Positions 51,676 to 59,322 of a DNA stretch of 64,000 nucleotides are shown here, piece after piece (within the stretch, counting starts at the first letter, position 1; each line of letters begins with the position of its first letter). The notes under the pieces were generated by a model that was not told the origin of the DNA, did no database searches, and saw only the letters and a program-made list of their open reading frames with translations. The stretch spans positions 16,121-80,120 of the forward strand of contig DYJA01000019.1 in the NCBI GenBank assembly GCA_020723345.1, given 5' to 3'. The stretch is from Candidatus Aquidulcis sp. Lineage in GTDB: Bacteria; Chloroflexota; Anaerolineae; UBA4142. The position numbers and the translations under genes were made by a program.

Positions 51676-52351
51676 TGGCGTCTCCTTTCGTCACGAGAAA
51701 TGCAGGCGCGGTCACACGACTTGGCTCGAACCACGCCGGTTTGTACACGCCATCCGTTGGCGAAATGGCATCCAACAAATATCCATAGCGCAACCAGCCC
51801 GCCAGTTGTGCCGAAATTCCAAAGTGTTCCAAGCAATCAACCGGGATACGCGTTTTGAGCGTGCCCACCACGCGATCCTTTTCCAAATCCACATCGATCC
51901 GCTTTCGCACCGTGAGCGCACAATGACCAAACCCCTTGCTCTTGAACGCACCCAGTGATACCGGCACCGGAATCTTTTCTCCCAAGTTGGCGGTATGGTC
52001 GTTGATGAGAATAAAGACCGCGCCCTGAACACCCTTGTCTAAATATTCGACCGTGATCGGCAAGCGCGCCGTATCCAATTCGCGTTCGCGCGGCGCAAAT
52101 GTGAATCGGCGAATGAATCGCTCGACGTTGGGCGTTGTCCAAAAGCCCGCCGCGTGGAGAAATTTGGTAGGTGGATATCTTCCCTCTGCATCTAGGTCGC
52201 GATCAATGCCCAGCGCTTCGCGCAATGCGCCGCTGATCGCCGAGTACGGAATCGTCCGCACACATGGACGCCACGTCCCTTTTTTCTGCCGCTCGCCGAT
52301 ACAGACCGGCGACAGCACATCCAGTTGATATTGCCAGAAAGATTTGATCAT
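51665..52351 (-). CDS. cas5: Cas5-like RAMP protein (Csm4/Csx10-like)
   Basis: 228 residues. Starts MIKSFWQYQLDVLSPVCIGE, with PYSAISGALREALG in the place of the RAMP LKG helix and the glycine-rich loop LGAFKSKGFGHCALTV, as in Csm4/Cas5-group proteins that cap the crRNA 5' tag and contact Cas10. The gene follows cas10 by 6 bp. Assignment as Cas5 rather than a second Cas7 rests on position and the single G-rich loop. Confidence 0.75.
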   Translation of the reverse strand: MIKSFWQYQLDVLSPVCIGERQKKGTWRPCVRTIPYSAISGALREALGIDRDLDAEGRYPPTKFLHAAGFWTTPNVERFIRRFTFAPRERELDTARLPITVEYLDKGVQGAVFILINDHTANLGEKIPVPVSLGAFKSKGFGHCALTVRKRIDVDLEKDRVVGTLKTRIPVDCLEHFGISAQLAGWLRYGYLLDAISPTDGVYKPAWFEPSRVTAPAFLVTKGDANVS

Positions 52352-52357
52352 TGCGTC

Positions 52358-54652
52358 TCACCACCCGACGATTTTGTAGTAATCCAAGATTTGGCGTGCA
52401 GTCAACTGCCCGCTCCGAAACTCCCGCCACACGTCCTCAGGCAAGTGACGCGTCGCTCTATGCGCGCGCATTTCCTTTTCCTCTTTATGCCATGCTTCGA
52501 GCATCATCGCTTGCGGCAGCACCCGCGTGCCGGAAATCCTCTCTTGCTCGACCAGGTCGTGCAGAAAACGGCTCGAGGCAGTTCGCCCTGCGCCCAACTC
52601 GATCTTCTGCAGAGTCATCAACTGCCCTGCGCCAATCACCAAGCGCGCATTGCGCGTTGGCATTTGCAGATTGATCAGCGCGGCTGGCTTTTCGAGAAAC
52701 CGCCAGTGCTCGTTGTACGGATACTTGACGTTGGAGACGCTGATCGCCAATCGCACTGGCGCGGCGTCAGCGCATTTCGGAAAATACTTGGTCAGCAGTT
52801 CCTGAAATCGCTCGATGACGCGCCCTATTGCCGCGCCTTTTTCAACCCGCAGCACGTACAAATCTTTGAAAGGCGCGCCGTCCTCCAAACTCTCGACGTG
52901 CGACTTGGGAAACCATCCTCCGCCTTCATCCTGTTTCAACCAGGCGAAGAATTCATCCAGCAAAGCGCGATAGTCATTTGTGAAATCGGCGAGCAAAGCA
53001 AAGGTACGCAAGTTTTCTTTGACTTGCGCGCGCAACGCTTCATCGAGCGCGGCGAGCGGTCCCTGATCCACATACTGCTCAAACAAGTCGCGCACGATGC
53101 GTCCCAGCGTTTCATAGTCGGCGAGGAAAAAGCGCACCCATGCCACATCTACGCTTTGCTCCAGTTCGTCCCATTCACTCAAATTGGAAAAACTCTTCCC
53201 AGTTTTATCTCGCCCCATATTTCGCGCACTGAAACACTTGTCGCACACATCATCGCGCAAGTCCGTTTCTACGTCCGGCGGGGGCCAATGCGTCGTCGCC
53301 GGACGCATCTGGCACACTTCGCACAGCGGCGGCGCGATGACGGGCGCCAGATCTGAATGGAGCGAAGTTTCTATGCAATCTATAGTCAATGGCTTCTCGG
53401 GTAATTGCTTGAGCGCATTTCGCACGCGATCCAACTCGCTTTGGACCTTCTTTTGTTCCTCCTGCAATGCCACAAATGCCGGCTCTTTTCGCAACTGCAT
53501 TTCGATTGTTTTGTCGCCGCGCGCTGTCATTCCGATCCGTTTGTTCTCGCCTTTTAGCCGTTCGCGCAGTTGCCGATCTGTCTGCTCAAGGTCTGGCAAG
53601 AGCGCAAACGGTTCATTCAATTCGGCGCAATGCTGTTCGAGCAGTTTGCGCCCACGCGCTTCAAAGACCCCCGCGTCGAGCAACGCCAAAGCGGTCTCCG
53701 CGACTCGGCAATCAACGCCCAAGCCAGCCGCCAGGAATCTCTCAGCCAACGAACGCAGCGCAAGCGACTCTTCGGCGGGCAAAAAGAGCAAAGCCGTATC
53801 TGCCGTTCGCAACAACACGTTATCGCCACATTGCTGTTGTAACTCATCCATCAATTGCTGACGTTGGAGGAAGACATTCAGATCCACGGCGCGCACCAGC
53901 GTTTGCGGAAAATGGAACCGACATTCGATCACACGGTACCGCCATCTTAGTTCGGCTTGGGTAATCGTCTGGGCACTTTGATTTTGATAAATCGGCGCAA
54001 GCGCAGATAAATTTGTCCATGCGCCCCGCAGAGCGCGATAGAATTTGCCAACCAATTCAACGTGCGTGTGCAACGAGGTTACATTGCGCGGTGGTTTTTT
54101 GTCTTCCGGAGTCAGCGTTAGCCAATACGCATAATCACGCAAAAAACGCTCAGATGTTACATTGGGATCTTTAATCTGGTCGAGCAAAGTTGCAAGAGAC
54201 GGCTCGTCATCTGCCGCTGCCCACCCCCGCCGCTGCGGATTCTCCTTTTCGCGCATCGCGTAATAGCCCGGGTTCCACAGCCGATAAACTCCGTCGGTGT
54301 CAGCACGGACTTGCGCTGGGATGCGGTTAGTAATCGAGCGTGAGGTTGCCGCCGCCAGATGATCCGCTAGCAACAAGCAGAACAGATTTTGCTTACTTGC
54401 TGCGTCAGGCAACGGGTATCCTGTAATGTTCTGATTGTCTCCTATCTGATCGTGATGGTAACGAATACCCTGCCAGGTAGATGTGGCGGGTTCCGGATAT
54501 TTTGTTTTCCCCCAATCTATCCATTGGAAACAATGCCCTCCCTCTTCGCCTGACAAAGCGAACAGCGACTTGGAATCGGCGCCCATCGCTTTCAAGACTT
54601 TGTCTGTGTCAACTAGTTTGCCAATATCATGCATCTCTGGTATGAAATTCAT
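52358..54652 (-). CDS. cas10: Cas10-like large subunit with HD domain, GGDD motif absent
   Basis: 764 residues from MNFIPEMHDIGKLVDT; GGGAG lies upstream, and the longer frame to 54721 reads into the leader element. HD-domain residues: MHDIGK, GGHCFQW, IRYHHDQ and ADHLAAATSR, so the DNA-cleaving site looks complete. A zinc finger follows (CEVCQMRP ... CDKCFSAR), then the second Palm region begins VAWVRFFLADYETLGRIV. Where active Cas10 has GGDD the sequence reads DGAPFKDLYVLRVEKG, so cyclic-oligoadenylate synthesis is not expected. Loss of GGDD with an intact HD is reported for subtypes III-C and III-F. Confidence 0.85.
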   Translation of the reverse strand: MNFIPEMHDIGKLVDTDKVLKAMGADSKSLFALSGEEGGHCFQWIDWGKTKYPEPATSTWQGIRYHHDQIGDNQNITGYPLPDAASKQNLFCLLLADHLAAATSRSITNRIPAQVRADTDGVYRLWNPGYYAMREKENPQRRGWAAADDEPSLATLLDQIKDPNVTSERFLRDYAYWLTLTPEDKKPPRNVTSLHTHVELVGKFYRALRGAWTNLSALAPIYQNQSAQTITQAELRWRYRVIECRFHFPQTLVRAVDLNVFLQRQQLMDELQQQCGDNVLLRTADTALLFLPAEESLALRSLAERFLAAGLGVDCRVAETALALLDAGVFEARGRKLLEQHCAELNEPFALLPDLEQTDRQLRERLKGENKRIGMTARGDKTIEMQLRKEPAFVALQEEQKKVQSELDRVRNALKQLPEKPLTIDCIETSLHSDLAPVIAPPLCEVCQMRPATTHWPPPDVETDLRDDVCDKCFSARNMGRDKTGKSFSNLSEWDELEQSVDVAWVRFFLADYETLGRIVRDLFEQYVDQGPLAALDEALRAQVKENLRTFALLADFTNDYRALLDEFFAWLKQDEGGGWFPKSHVESLEDGAPFKDLYVLRVEKGAAIGRVIERFQELLTKYFPKCADAAPVRLAISVSNVKYPYNEHWRFLEKPAALINLQMPTRNARLVIGAGQLMTLQKIELGAGRTASSRFLHDLVEQERISGTRVLPQAMMLEAWHKEEKEMRAHRATRHLPEDVWREFRSGQLTARQILDYYKIVGW

Positions 54653-54667
54653 AGTCGTCGCCACTCC

Positions 54668-54850
54668 CAGAAAACAGAGACGCGCCATCAACGCGCGCAA
54701 GCATCCAATCGCTTGCCGCATCGCGGCGCGTCGTCCGCATCCTGCTCGATTGCCCGGGTCAAGTTCGCGTGCCGATGTCGTCCGCTCAACACTCTCTCCC
54801 GTGTGCTATTCTTCTATCGCTATTCTATCACATCTCCCGTAACCCACCAA
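54668..54850 (-). promoter_or_regulatory. Promoter and leader element A of the cas10 operon
   Basis: On the minus strand TTGGTG (54850-54845), 17-nt spacer, TAGAAT (54827-54822). The transcript leader then reads CACACGGGAGAGAGTG, GCGGACGAC, CACGCGAACTTGACCCGGG, CAGGATGCGGA and GGATGCTTGCGCGCG, ending just before the cas10 ribosome site. Element B at 56179-56359 is a near copy, with changes clustered in presumptive loops and the promoter kept. This looks like a shared regulated promoter with a structured leader. Confidence 0.7.
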
Positions 54851-54878
54851 ATTCATTTCTCGGAATTTGGGATTGGGT

Positions 54879-56072
54879 TCATTGGGATTGAGGTTTCTCG
54901 CGCAGATACCGATCCCACGACACGTACGTCTGCCGCGCGATGAAAAAAATCGTGAGTTGATCGTCGAGCCATTGGTGGATGCCGCGCGTGGCTTGAAAGA
55001 CCTGGCGCAAAACGAACGGCACCGGCACGGCAATCAGCGCAGTCCACAACAAATTGACGACCGTGACCCACTCGGAAACTTTTGCCTGTTTGGCATCCAA
55101 AAATTGCAGCACAATCGGCAGCGCGTACACCGTCAGGAAATAACCGACCGCCGCGAGGAGAATGAGCAAGAACACACTCACCGCCAGAATCGTACCGAAC
55201 AATCCCGCCCACCGTCCGATCCGAATCCATCTCATGTCCCATTTGCCCAGGAAAGTGGTCGCGTCGCGCCAACCGAACAACATGGCATCCCAGTTTTGCA
55301 TTTGCCGCGCGAGCGCGCGCTGGAGTTTGACTTCATCTTTTGGCTTGAGCGCGACCGGCTCGGGCGAACGCTTGCCAATCACGAGTTGTTCGCCCTGATA
55401 AAACAATTTCCCGCCGATGCTCCACTTTTTCAAGTGACGCTGAACCACCGGGACGGTATAGCGCGGCAAACCGGCTCGCAGGTTCTGGAGACGACTGCGC
55501 TCGGCTTCCAAACGCGATTCGGAAAGCAGGCGCCGCCAATCCTCCTGGCTCGCGCGCGCGGCTTTACCCTGCGAGCGCGGTTGCGGCGGGCGGAGATACC
55601 AAAACGTATCCGCGATGCTCATCCCCGCCGTAAACGCGCGCGCGCTTGCTGCGGATACGGCATCGAGCCGCGCCCAGACTTGCAAACTCCACGCGTTCAA
55701 CAGATCGCGCAGCGCGCGCGGTTCGTAGAAATGCGGCGACGCGCCCGACAACCAATCGCGCGTCTTGAGCGGCAAGGCGTAGATTTCCTTCGTCAACTCC
55801 GACGCCTTGTCGTCTGGCTCGAACCCCAATTCGCGATAGATTTGGACGACTCGCTGCGCGGCAAAGGCGAATGCCTCCGGCGCCTTTTCGACCGCGCCAT
55901 CCGAAACGACGAGACGCGGCGTATAGTCCGGCGGGCGCGCGACGGATTGCGACGGCGGACGCGTCCCCCGGCGCAAATGTCCCAGCGTTTCGGCAACCGA
56001 CCAGCCCAATAAAAATGCTGCGGTCACGCGCGTTTGCGCGGTCGAGTTTGAGGATTTTTGTTCTGCACTCAT
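54879..56072 (-). CDS. Unknown protein with two C-terminal membrane segments, upstream of cas10
   Basis: 397 residues from the ATG at 56072 (MSAEQKSSNSTAQTRV). The N-terminal ~290 residues are soluble, mostly helical, with FLLGWSVAETLGHLRRG, YRELGFEPDDKASELTKEIY and FYEPRALRDLLNAW. Two membrane segments follow (WAGLFGTILAVSVFLLILLA and WVTVVNLLWTALIAVPVPFV), then a short basic tail. I recognise no family. It lies directly upstream of the cas10 promoter on the same strand and shares a near-identical promoter/leader (element B), so it is a candidate membrane accessory of the type III system. Confidence 0.7.
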   Translation of the reverse strand: MSAEQKSSNSTAQTRVTAAFLLGWSVAETLGHLRRGTRPPSQSVARPPDYTPRLVVSDGAVEKAPEAFAFAAQRVVQIYRELGFEPDDKASELTKEIYALPLKTRDWLSGASPHFYEPRALRDLLNAWSLQVWARLDAVSAASARAFTAGMSIADTFWYLRPPQPRSQGKAARASQEDWRRLLSESRLEAERSRLQNLRAGLPRYTVPVVQRHLKKWSIGGKLFYQGEQLVIGKRSPEPVALKPKDEVKLQRALARQMQNWDAMLFGWRDATTFLGKWDMRWIRIGRWAGLFGTILAVSVFLLILLAAVGYFLTVYALPIVLQFLDAKQAKVSEWVTVVNLLWTALIAVPVPFVLRQVFQATRGIHQWLDDQLTIFFIARQTYVSWDRYLREKPQSQ

Positions 56073-56099
56073 TGACAAAACTCAAGAGCGTGTTATAAT
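56072..56099 (+). promoter_or_regulatory. Strong consensus promoter for a small RNA
   Basis: TTGACA at 56072-56077, a 16-nt spacer and TATAAT at 56094-56099. It overlaps the start codon of the minus-strand gene and points away from it. Confidence 0.8.
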
Positions 56100-56105
56100 A
56101 CGGTT

Positions 56106-56172
56106 GCTCGTTCGGTAGTGCTTGCACCTATGTCCGCTATGGATAAGGTCCATCGCTATCGGACGGGTTTTT
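56106..56172 (+). ncRNA. Predicted small RNA antisense to the leader of the upstream gene
   Basis: From about 7 nt after the -10 box to a Rho-independent terminator: GTCCG (56132-56136) pairs with CGGAC (56160-56164), ATGGA with TCCAT inside, then GGGTTTTT. About 67 nt; no ribosome site or convincing ORF. It is transcribed across the region that forms the 5' untranslated leader of the minus-strand gene (promoter at 56359, start codon at 56072), so it is fully antisense to that leader. Confidence 0.6.
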
Positions 56173-56178
56173 GTTTCG

Positions 56179-56359
56179 AGAAAACAACACGCGCTACACC
56201 CGCGCGCAAGCATCTTCCGCCTGCGCGTGGGTACGGCGCGTATTCCGCATCCTGTTCGATTACCCGGGTCAAGTTCGCGTGCCGAAGTCGTCCACTCAAC
56301 ACTCTCTCCCGCGTGCTATTCGTCTGCCGCTATTTTACCACAATTCCCGCAGTCATCAA
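56179..56359 (-). promoter_or_regulatory. Promoter and leader element B of the membrane gene
   Basis: On the minus strand TTGATG (56359-56354), 16-nt spacer, TAAAAT (56337-56332), then a leader nearly the same as element A: CACGCGGGAGAGAGTG, GTGGACGAC, CACGCGAACTTGACCCGGG, CAGGATGCGGA and GATGCTTGCGCGCGGG. The start codon is about 107 bp beyond the element. Confidence 0.7.
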
Positions 56360-56375
56360 AACGCGCGATTTTTCC

Positions 56376-56548
56376 GGGTGTAGTTCAGTTTGGGGGCGAA
56401 CAGCATCCTGAGCGGAACGAAGCGCAGCGGAGTGAAGTCGAAGGATGCGTCTTGGCACCGCAGGTGACGCTCCGCAAGCCTCCTTCGACTTCGTTGCACT
56501 CCGCTCAGGATGCTTGCTCCGCTTTTTGCCCCCAACTGAACTACACCC
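56376..56548. repeat. 173-bp inverted-repeat element (MITE-like)
   Basis: GGGTGTAGTTCAGTTTGGGG at the left end is mirrored by CCCCAACTGAACTACACCC at the right end. Nested inside are two inverted copies of the CTGAGCGGA...CGAAGGATGC repeat. No ORF of its own. It lies between the leader element and the oxidoreductase gene; no other gene is seen in 56360-56580. Confidence 0.85.
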
Positions 56549-56580
56549 ATTTTTCCCTCAGTTCCCTTATTTCCCTCTCC

Positions 56581-57609
56581 CTAAATCGTCATCACAATCT
56601 TCCCAAACTGCTCGCCGCTCGCCAGCCGCGCGTGCGCGTCTTGCGCGCGTTCGAGCGGCAGAACGCGGTCGATCACCGGCTTGAGTTCGCCGCGCAAAAC
56701 CAGTTTCATCACTTCACGGAACTCGCGTTGGTTCGACATCGTGGAACCCAGGATGTCAATCTGTTTCCAGAAAATCTGGCGAATTTCTTCCTGCGGATTC
56801 GGTCCCGTCGTCGCGCCAATCGTGACGAGCCGACCGCCGCGGCGCAGCGCGCGAATCGCCTTGAGCCACACCGCCGCGCCCACCGATTCGAACACGACGT
56901 CCACGCCGCGCTTGTTCGTCAATTTCCACACTTCCTTGTCCCATTCCTGGGTCGTGTAGTTGATGAGCATATCCGCGCCCAGTTCCTTTGCCTTTTGCAG
57001 TTTCGCGTCCGACGACGACGTGACGAAAACGCGCGCGCCCGCTTGCTTCGCGATTTGGATCGCGGCAGTCGACGCGCCGCCGCCCGCGCCAAGAATCAGC
57101 ACGTCTTGCCCTGCGCGGACTTGCGCGCGCGACATCAACGCGCGCCACGCGGTCAAAAAAACGAGCGGCGCGGCGGCGGCTTGCTCGAACGAAATATCGT
57201 CGGGGATCGGCAGAACATTCACCGCGGGCACGCGCACGAATTCCGCCGCCGTTCCCGCGCAGTGCTCGCCGAGGATTTTGAATTCGCCGCACAAACTTTG
57301 TTCGCCTGCCAGACAAAATTCGCACGCGCCGCACGACAAGCCCGGGTTGATCGTCACGCGTTGTCCCACGCGCAGATTGCGCACGTTCGCGCCGATTTCC
57401 GCGATCACGCCCGCGCCATCCGACCCAGGAACGTGCGGCAGCGGCAATTTCAAGCCGGGCAGTCCTTCGCGCACGAACAAATCCAGCCGATTGAGCGCGC
57501 TCGCTTTGACATTGATCAGCACATCATCCGCGCCAATCGCCGGCTTGGGCAGATCGGCGATTTGCAATTTCTCGATTCCGCCGTGTTCGTTGAATGTGAG
57601 TGCTTTCAT
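56581..57609 (-). CDS. Zinc-dependent alcohol dehydrogenase / quinone oxidoreductase family
   Basis: 342 residues. MDR-family signatures: MKALTFNEHGGIEKL, HVPGSDGAGVIAEIGANV, structural-zinc Cys cluster CGACEFCLAGEQSLCG, and the NAD(P) loop VLILGAGGGASTAAIQIAK. Catalytic-zinc ligand Cys is replaced (SALNRLDLFVR), as in NADPH:quinone reductases, while the structural zinc is kept. It reduces or oxidises quinones, enones or alcohols in the cytoplasm; the substrate is unknown. Confidence 0.92.
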   Translation of the reverse strand: MKALTFNEHGGIEKLQIADLPKPAIGADDVLINVKASALNRLDLFVREGLPGLKLPLPHVPGSDGAGVIAEIGANVRNLRVGQRVTINPGLSCGACEFCLAGEQSLCGEFKILGEHCAGTAAEFVRVPAVNVLPIPDDISFEQAAAAPLVFLTAWRALMSRAQVRAGQDVLILGAGGGASTAAIQIAKQAGARVFVTSSSDAKLQKAKELGADMLINYTTQEWDKEVWKLTNKRGVDVVFESVGAAVWLKAIRALRRGGRLVTIGATTGPNPQEEIRQIFWKQIDILGSTMSNQREFREVMKLVLRGELKPVIDRVLPLERAQDAHARLASGEQFGKIVMTI

Positions 57610-57624
57610 AACTCCTCCATTTCA

Positions 57625-57678
57625 CGTCTAGTTCGACATTCAGGGTTTCACGCAACACGCAATACGCATCACGTTTCA
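57625..57678. repeat. Heptad-like repeat (ACGCAAC / ACGCATC family)
   Basis: CACGCAACACGCAATACGCATCACG-type units; the right end encodes the last codons of the YbaK gene (SET). Confidence 0.6.
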
Positions 57679-58199
57679 CTCGTCGCTTTCACCACCTTCG
57701 CATTCGTCACCGCGATCAAGTCCTTCACTGCCAGTCGCAAATCGACGCCGCGCTCTCCCGCGCTGATGTGAATGTGCTCGAGCGCGCGCGCGGATTCGTC
57801 GAGCACGATTTCGAAGCCGCGATTGAGGAGCGCGAGCGCGCTGATGCCGCCGACTTGCAAGCCCGTGAGCGCTTCGGCTTCGCGCTGCGTCGCCATTCGT
57901 AATTTTTGTTTCGCGTCGCCGAGCGATTTTGCCAACACCTTCAAATCGACTTCGCGCGACGATGCGACCATCACGAGAATCGGCTTGCCCGATTTCGGCA
58001 CTCGCCCTGAGCCTCCTGAGCGATAGTCGAAGGACGAAGGGTCGCGCAAGACGACGAGCGTCTTGTACACTTGCTCAACCGGCGCGCCGATCAATTGCGC
58101 GGCTTGCGTCGCCGAGTGAAATTCGCGCGACGCGTCGTACTCGGTCGCGACGTACGGGATTTTGCGCGCGTCGAGCACGCGCATCGAATTGAGTTTCAT
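57669..58199 (-). CDS. ybaK: YbaK/EbsC-type aminoacyl-tRNA deacylase
   Basis: 176 residues. YbaK fold: LDARKIPYVATEYD, HSATQAAQLIGAPVEQVYKTLVV (with the Lys used for tRNA editing), ILVMVASSREVDLKVLAK and GLQVGGISALALL. The family hydrolyses mischarged Cys-tRNA(Pro) or similar. A CTGAGC/CGAAGG-type repeat at about 58003-58041 adds DPSSFDYRSGGSGRVP between two strands, lengthening the usual ~155-residue protein. Confidence 0.9.
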   Translation of the reverse strand: MKLNSMRVLDARKIPYVATEYDASREFHSATQAAQLIGAPVEQVYKTLVVLRDPSSFDYRSGGSGRVPKSGKPILVMVASSREVDLKVLAKSLGDAKQKLRMATQREAEALTGLQVGGISALALLNRGFEIVLDESARALEHIHISAGERGVDLRLAVKDLIAVTNAKVVKATSET

Positions 58200-58416
58200 A
58201 CCATTTTCGATTTCTGATTTAGGATTTATAGTATTCCTTCGCAGAAACTATCGCGACCACGAAGATTCTGGGGACACAGATGAACACAGATAAACACAGA
58301 TAGAAAAATCAGTGTTCATCAGTGTTTATCAGTGTCCAGAAGGTTTGGTTGTGGCTCTGCCGCGTTATGGTTTATGATTCACCACGCATCCAAATCATAA
58401 ATCGAAAATCATAAAT
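58200..58416. repeat. Mixed heptad hairpins, no gene
   Basis: GAACACAGATAAACACAGAT is mirrored by ATCAGTGTTTATCAGTGTCC (58277-58340), and CGATTT/AAATCG units lie at both ends. No gene is seen. Confidence 0.7.
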
Positions 58417-59322
58417 TCATAGCGCGTCCACCAATGCGTGCAGTACCGCCAGCGCCCACACATTCCGCGTGCGTTGGTACGCCAGCGCGAACACCGCGCC
58501 CATGCCCATTTGAAAAGTCAACAAGGTGATCCACGCCTCGCGCAGATTATTCGGCGCAAAGACGAAATAATTGATCGGCAGGTGCGTCAAGCCAAAGATG
58601 ATCGACGAACCGAGCACCGCCCACGCGGAATTGCGCCACCACGCTTCGAGCCGCGTAAACAAGAGCGCGCGAAAGAGCACTTCTTCCGGCAAGCCCGCGG
58701 CAAAAAAGAATTCGATAAAGCGCTGTCCGAAAGCGGGGAGCGCGTTCCAATGCGTGAACACACCGTATCCCGCGACGCCCACCAATGCCAGCGACGAAAT
58801 CCACCACGCGCGCAAATTCAAATCGAGTCCCTGCGCGCGCCAACGATAACCCAAGACAAACAAAACGACGAACGGGACGACGACTTGCTCGATCACCTTG
58901 GGAAGGATTTCAAATTCCCAATTCTTAAAGCAGACGAAATTGTCCGGCAGAAACGGAAGAAATTTTCCGCAGATACCGACGCGCCACCCGATCCACCCGA
59001 CAATCAGCGCGAACGCGAACAACGATTCCGCGCGCGGATATTTCACCGGCGGCGCGGCAACGCCGCCCGAGCGCGAAAGCCACCAGAACGCGAACGCGAG
59101 CGCGGCGATTTCGCCGCACGTCCACAGCCAGTTGAAATCATCGCGCAAAAAGATCAGCGCCCACCACGGCAAGATCAGCACGATCAACGCGGCGAGCGCG
59201 GCGCGGTCGCGCGCGACGCGGAGGAGCGCCGCGCGGCAATCGCGCAAAACCGAGCGCGCGTACGCGCGCGGCGATGCAAGGGCGAAGCATTTCTGAACCA
59301 GGTCGGTCAATCGCGCGGACAT
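58417..59322 (-). CDS. CPBP-family intramembrane metalloprotease
   Basis: 301 residues with about eight membrane segments. The CPBP (Abi) motifs are present: AAGLPEEVLFRALLFTRL (EExxxR), FGLTHLPINYF (FxxxH) and, later, the third histidine-like region FQMGMGAVFALAYQRTRN. These are Rce1-like membrane proteases. The start codon overlaps the EamA stop by one base, so they are cotranscribed. Confidence 0.92.
   Translation of the reverse strand: MSARLTDLVQKCFALASPRAYARSVLRDCRAALLRVARDRAALAALIVLILPWWALIFLRDDFNWLWTCGEIAALAFAFWWLSRSGGVAAPPVKYPRAESLFAFALIVGWIGWRVGICGKFLPFLPDNFVCFKNWEFEILPKVIEQVVVPFVVLFVLGYRWRAQGLDLNLRAWWISSLALVGVAGYGVFTHWNALPAFGQRFIEFFFAAGLPEEVLFRALLFTRLEAWWRNSAWAVLGSSIIFGLTHLPINYFVFAPNNLREAWITLLTFQMGMGAVFALAYQRTRNVWALAVLHALVDAL

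Noticed and set aside
56106-56172. tracrRNA-like role for the small RNA
   Set aside because: No complementarity to the CRISPR repeat is seen, and type III systems do not use a tracrRNA.
54729-56345. TPP riboswitch in the leader elements
   Set aside because: The stretch GAACTTGACCCGGGTAAT resembles the TPP thi-box half, but the CUGAGA half is absent and downstream genes are not thiamine genes.
56122-57771. 549-codon plus-strand open frame after the small RNA promoter
   Set aside because: It starts in the small RNA and crosses the leader repeat and the antisense strand of the oxidoreductase gene; the composition is shadow-like.
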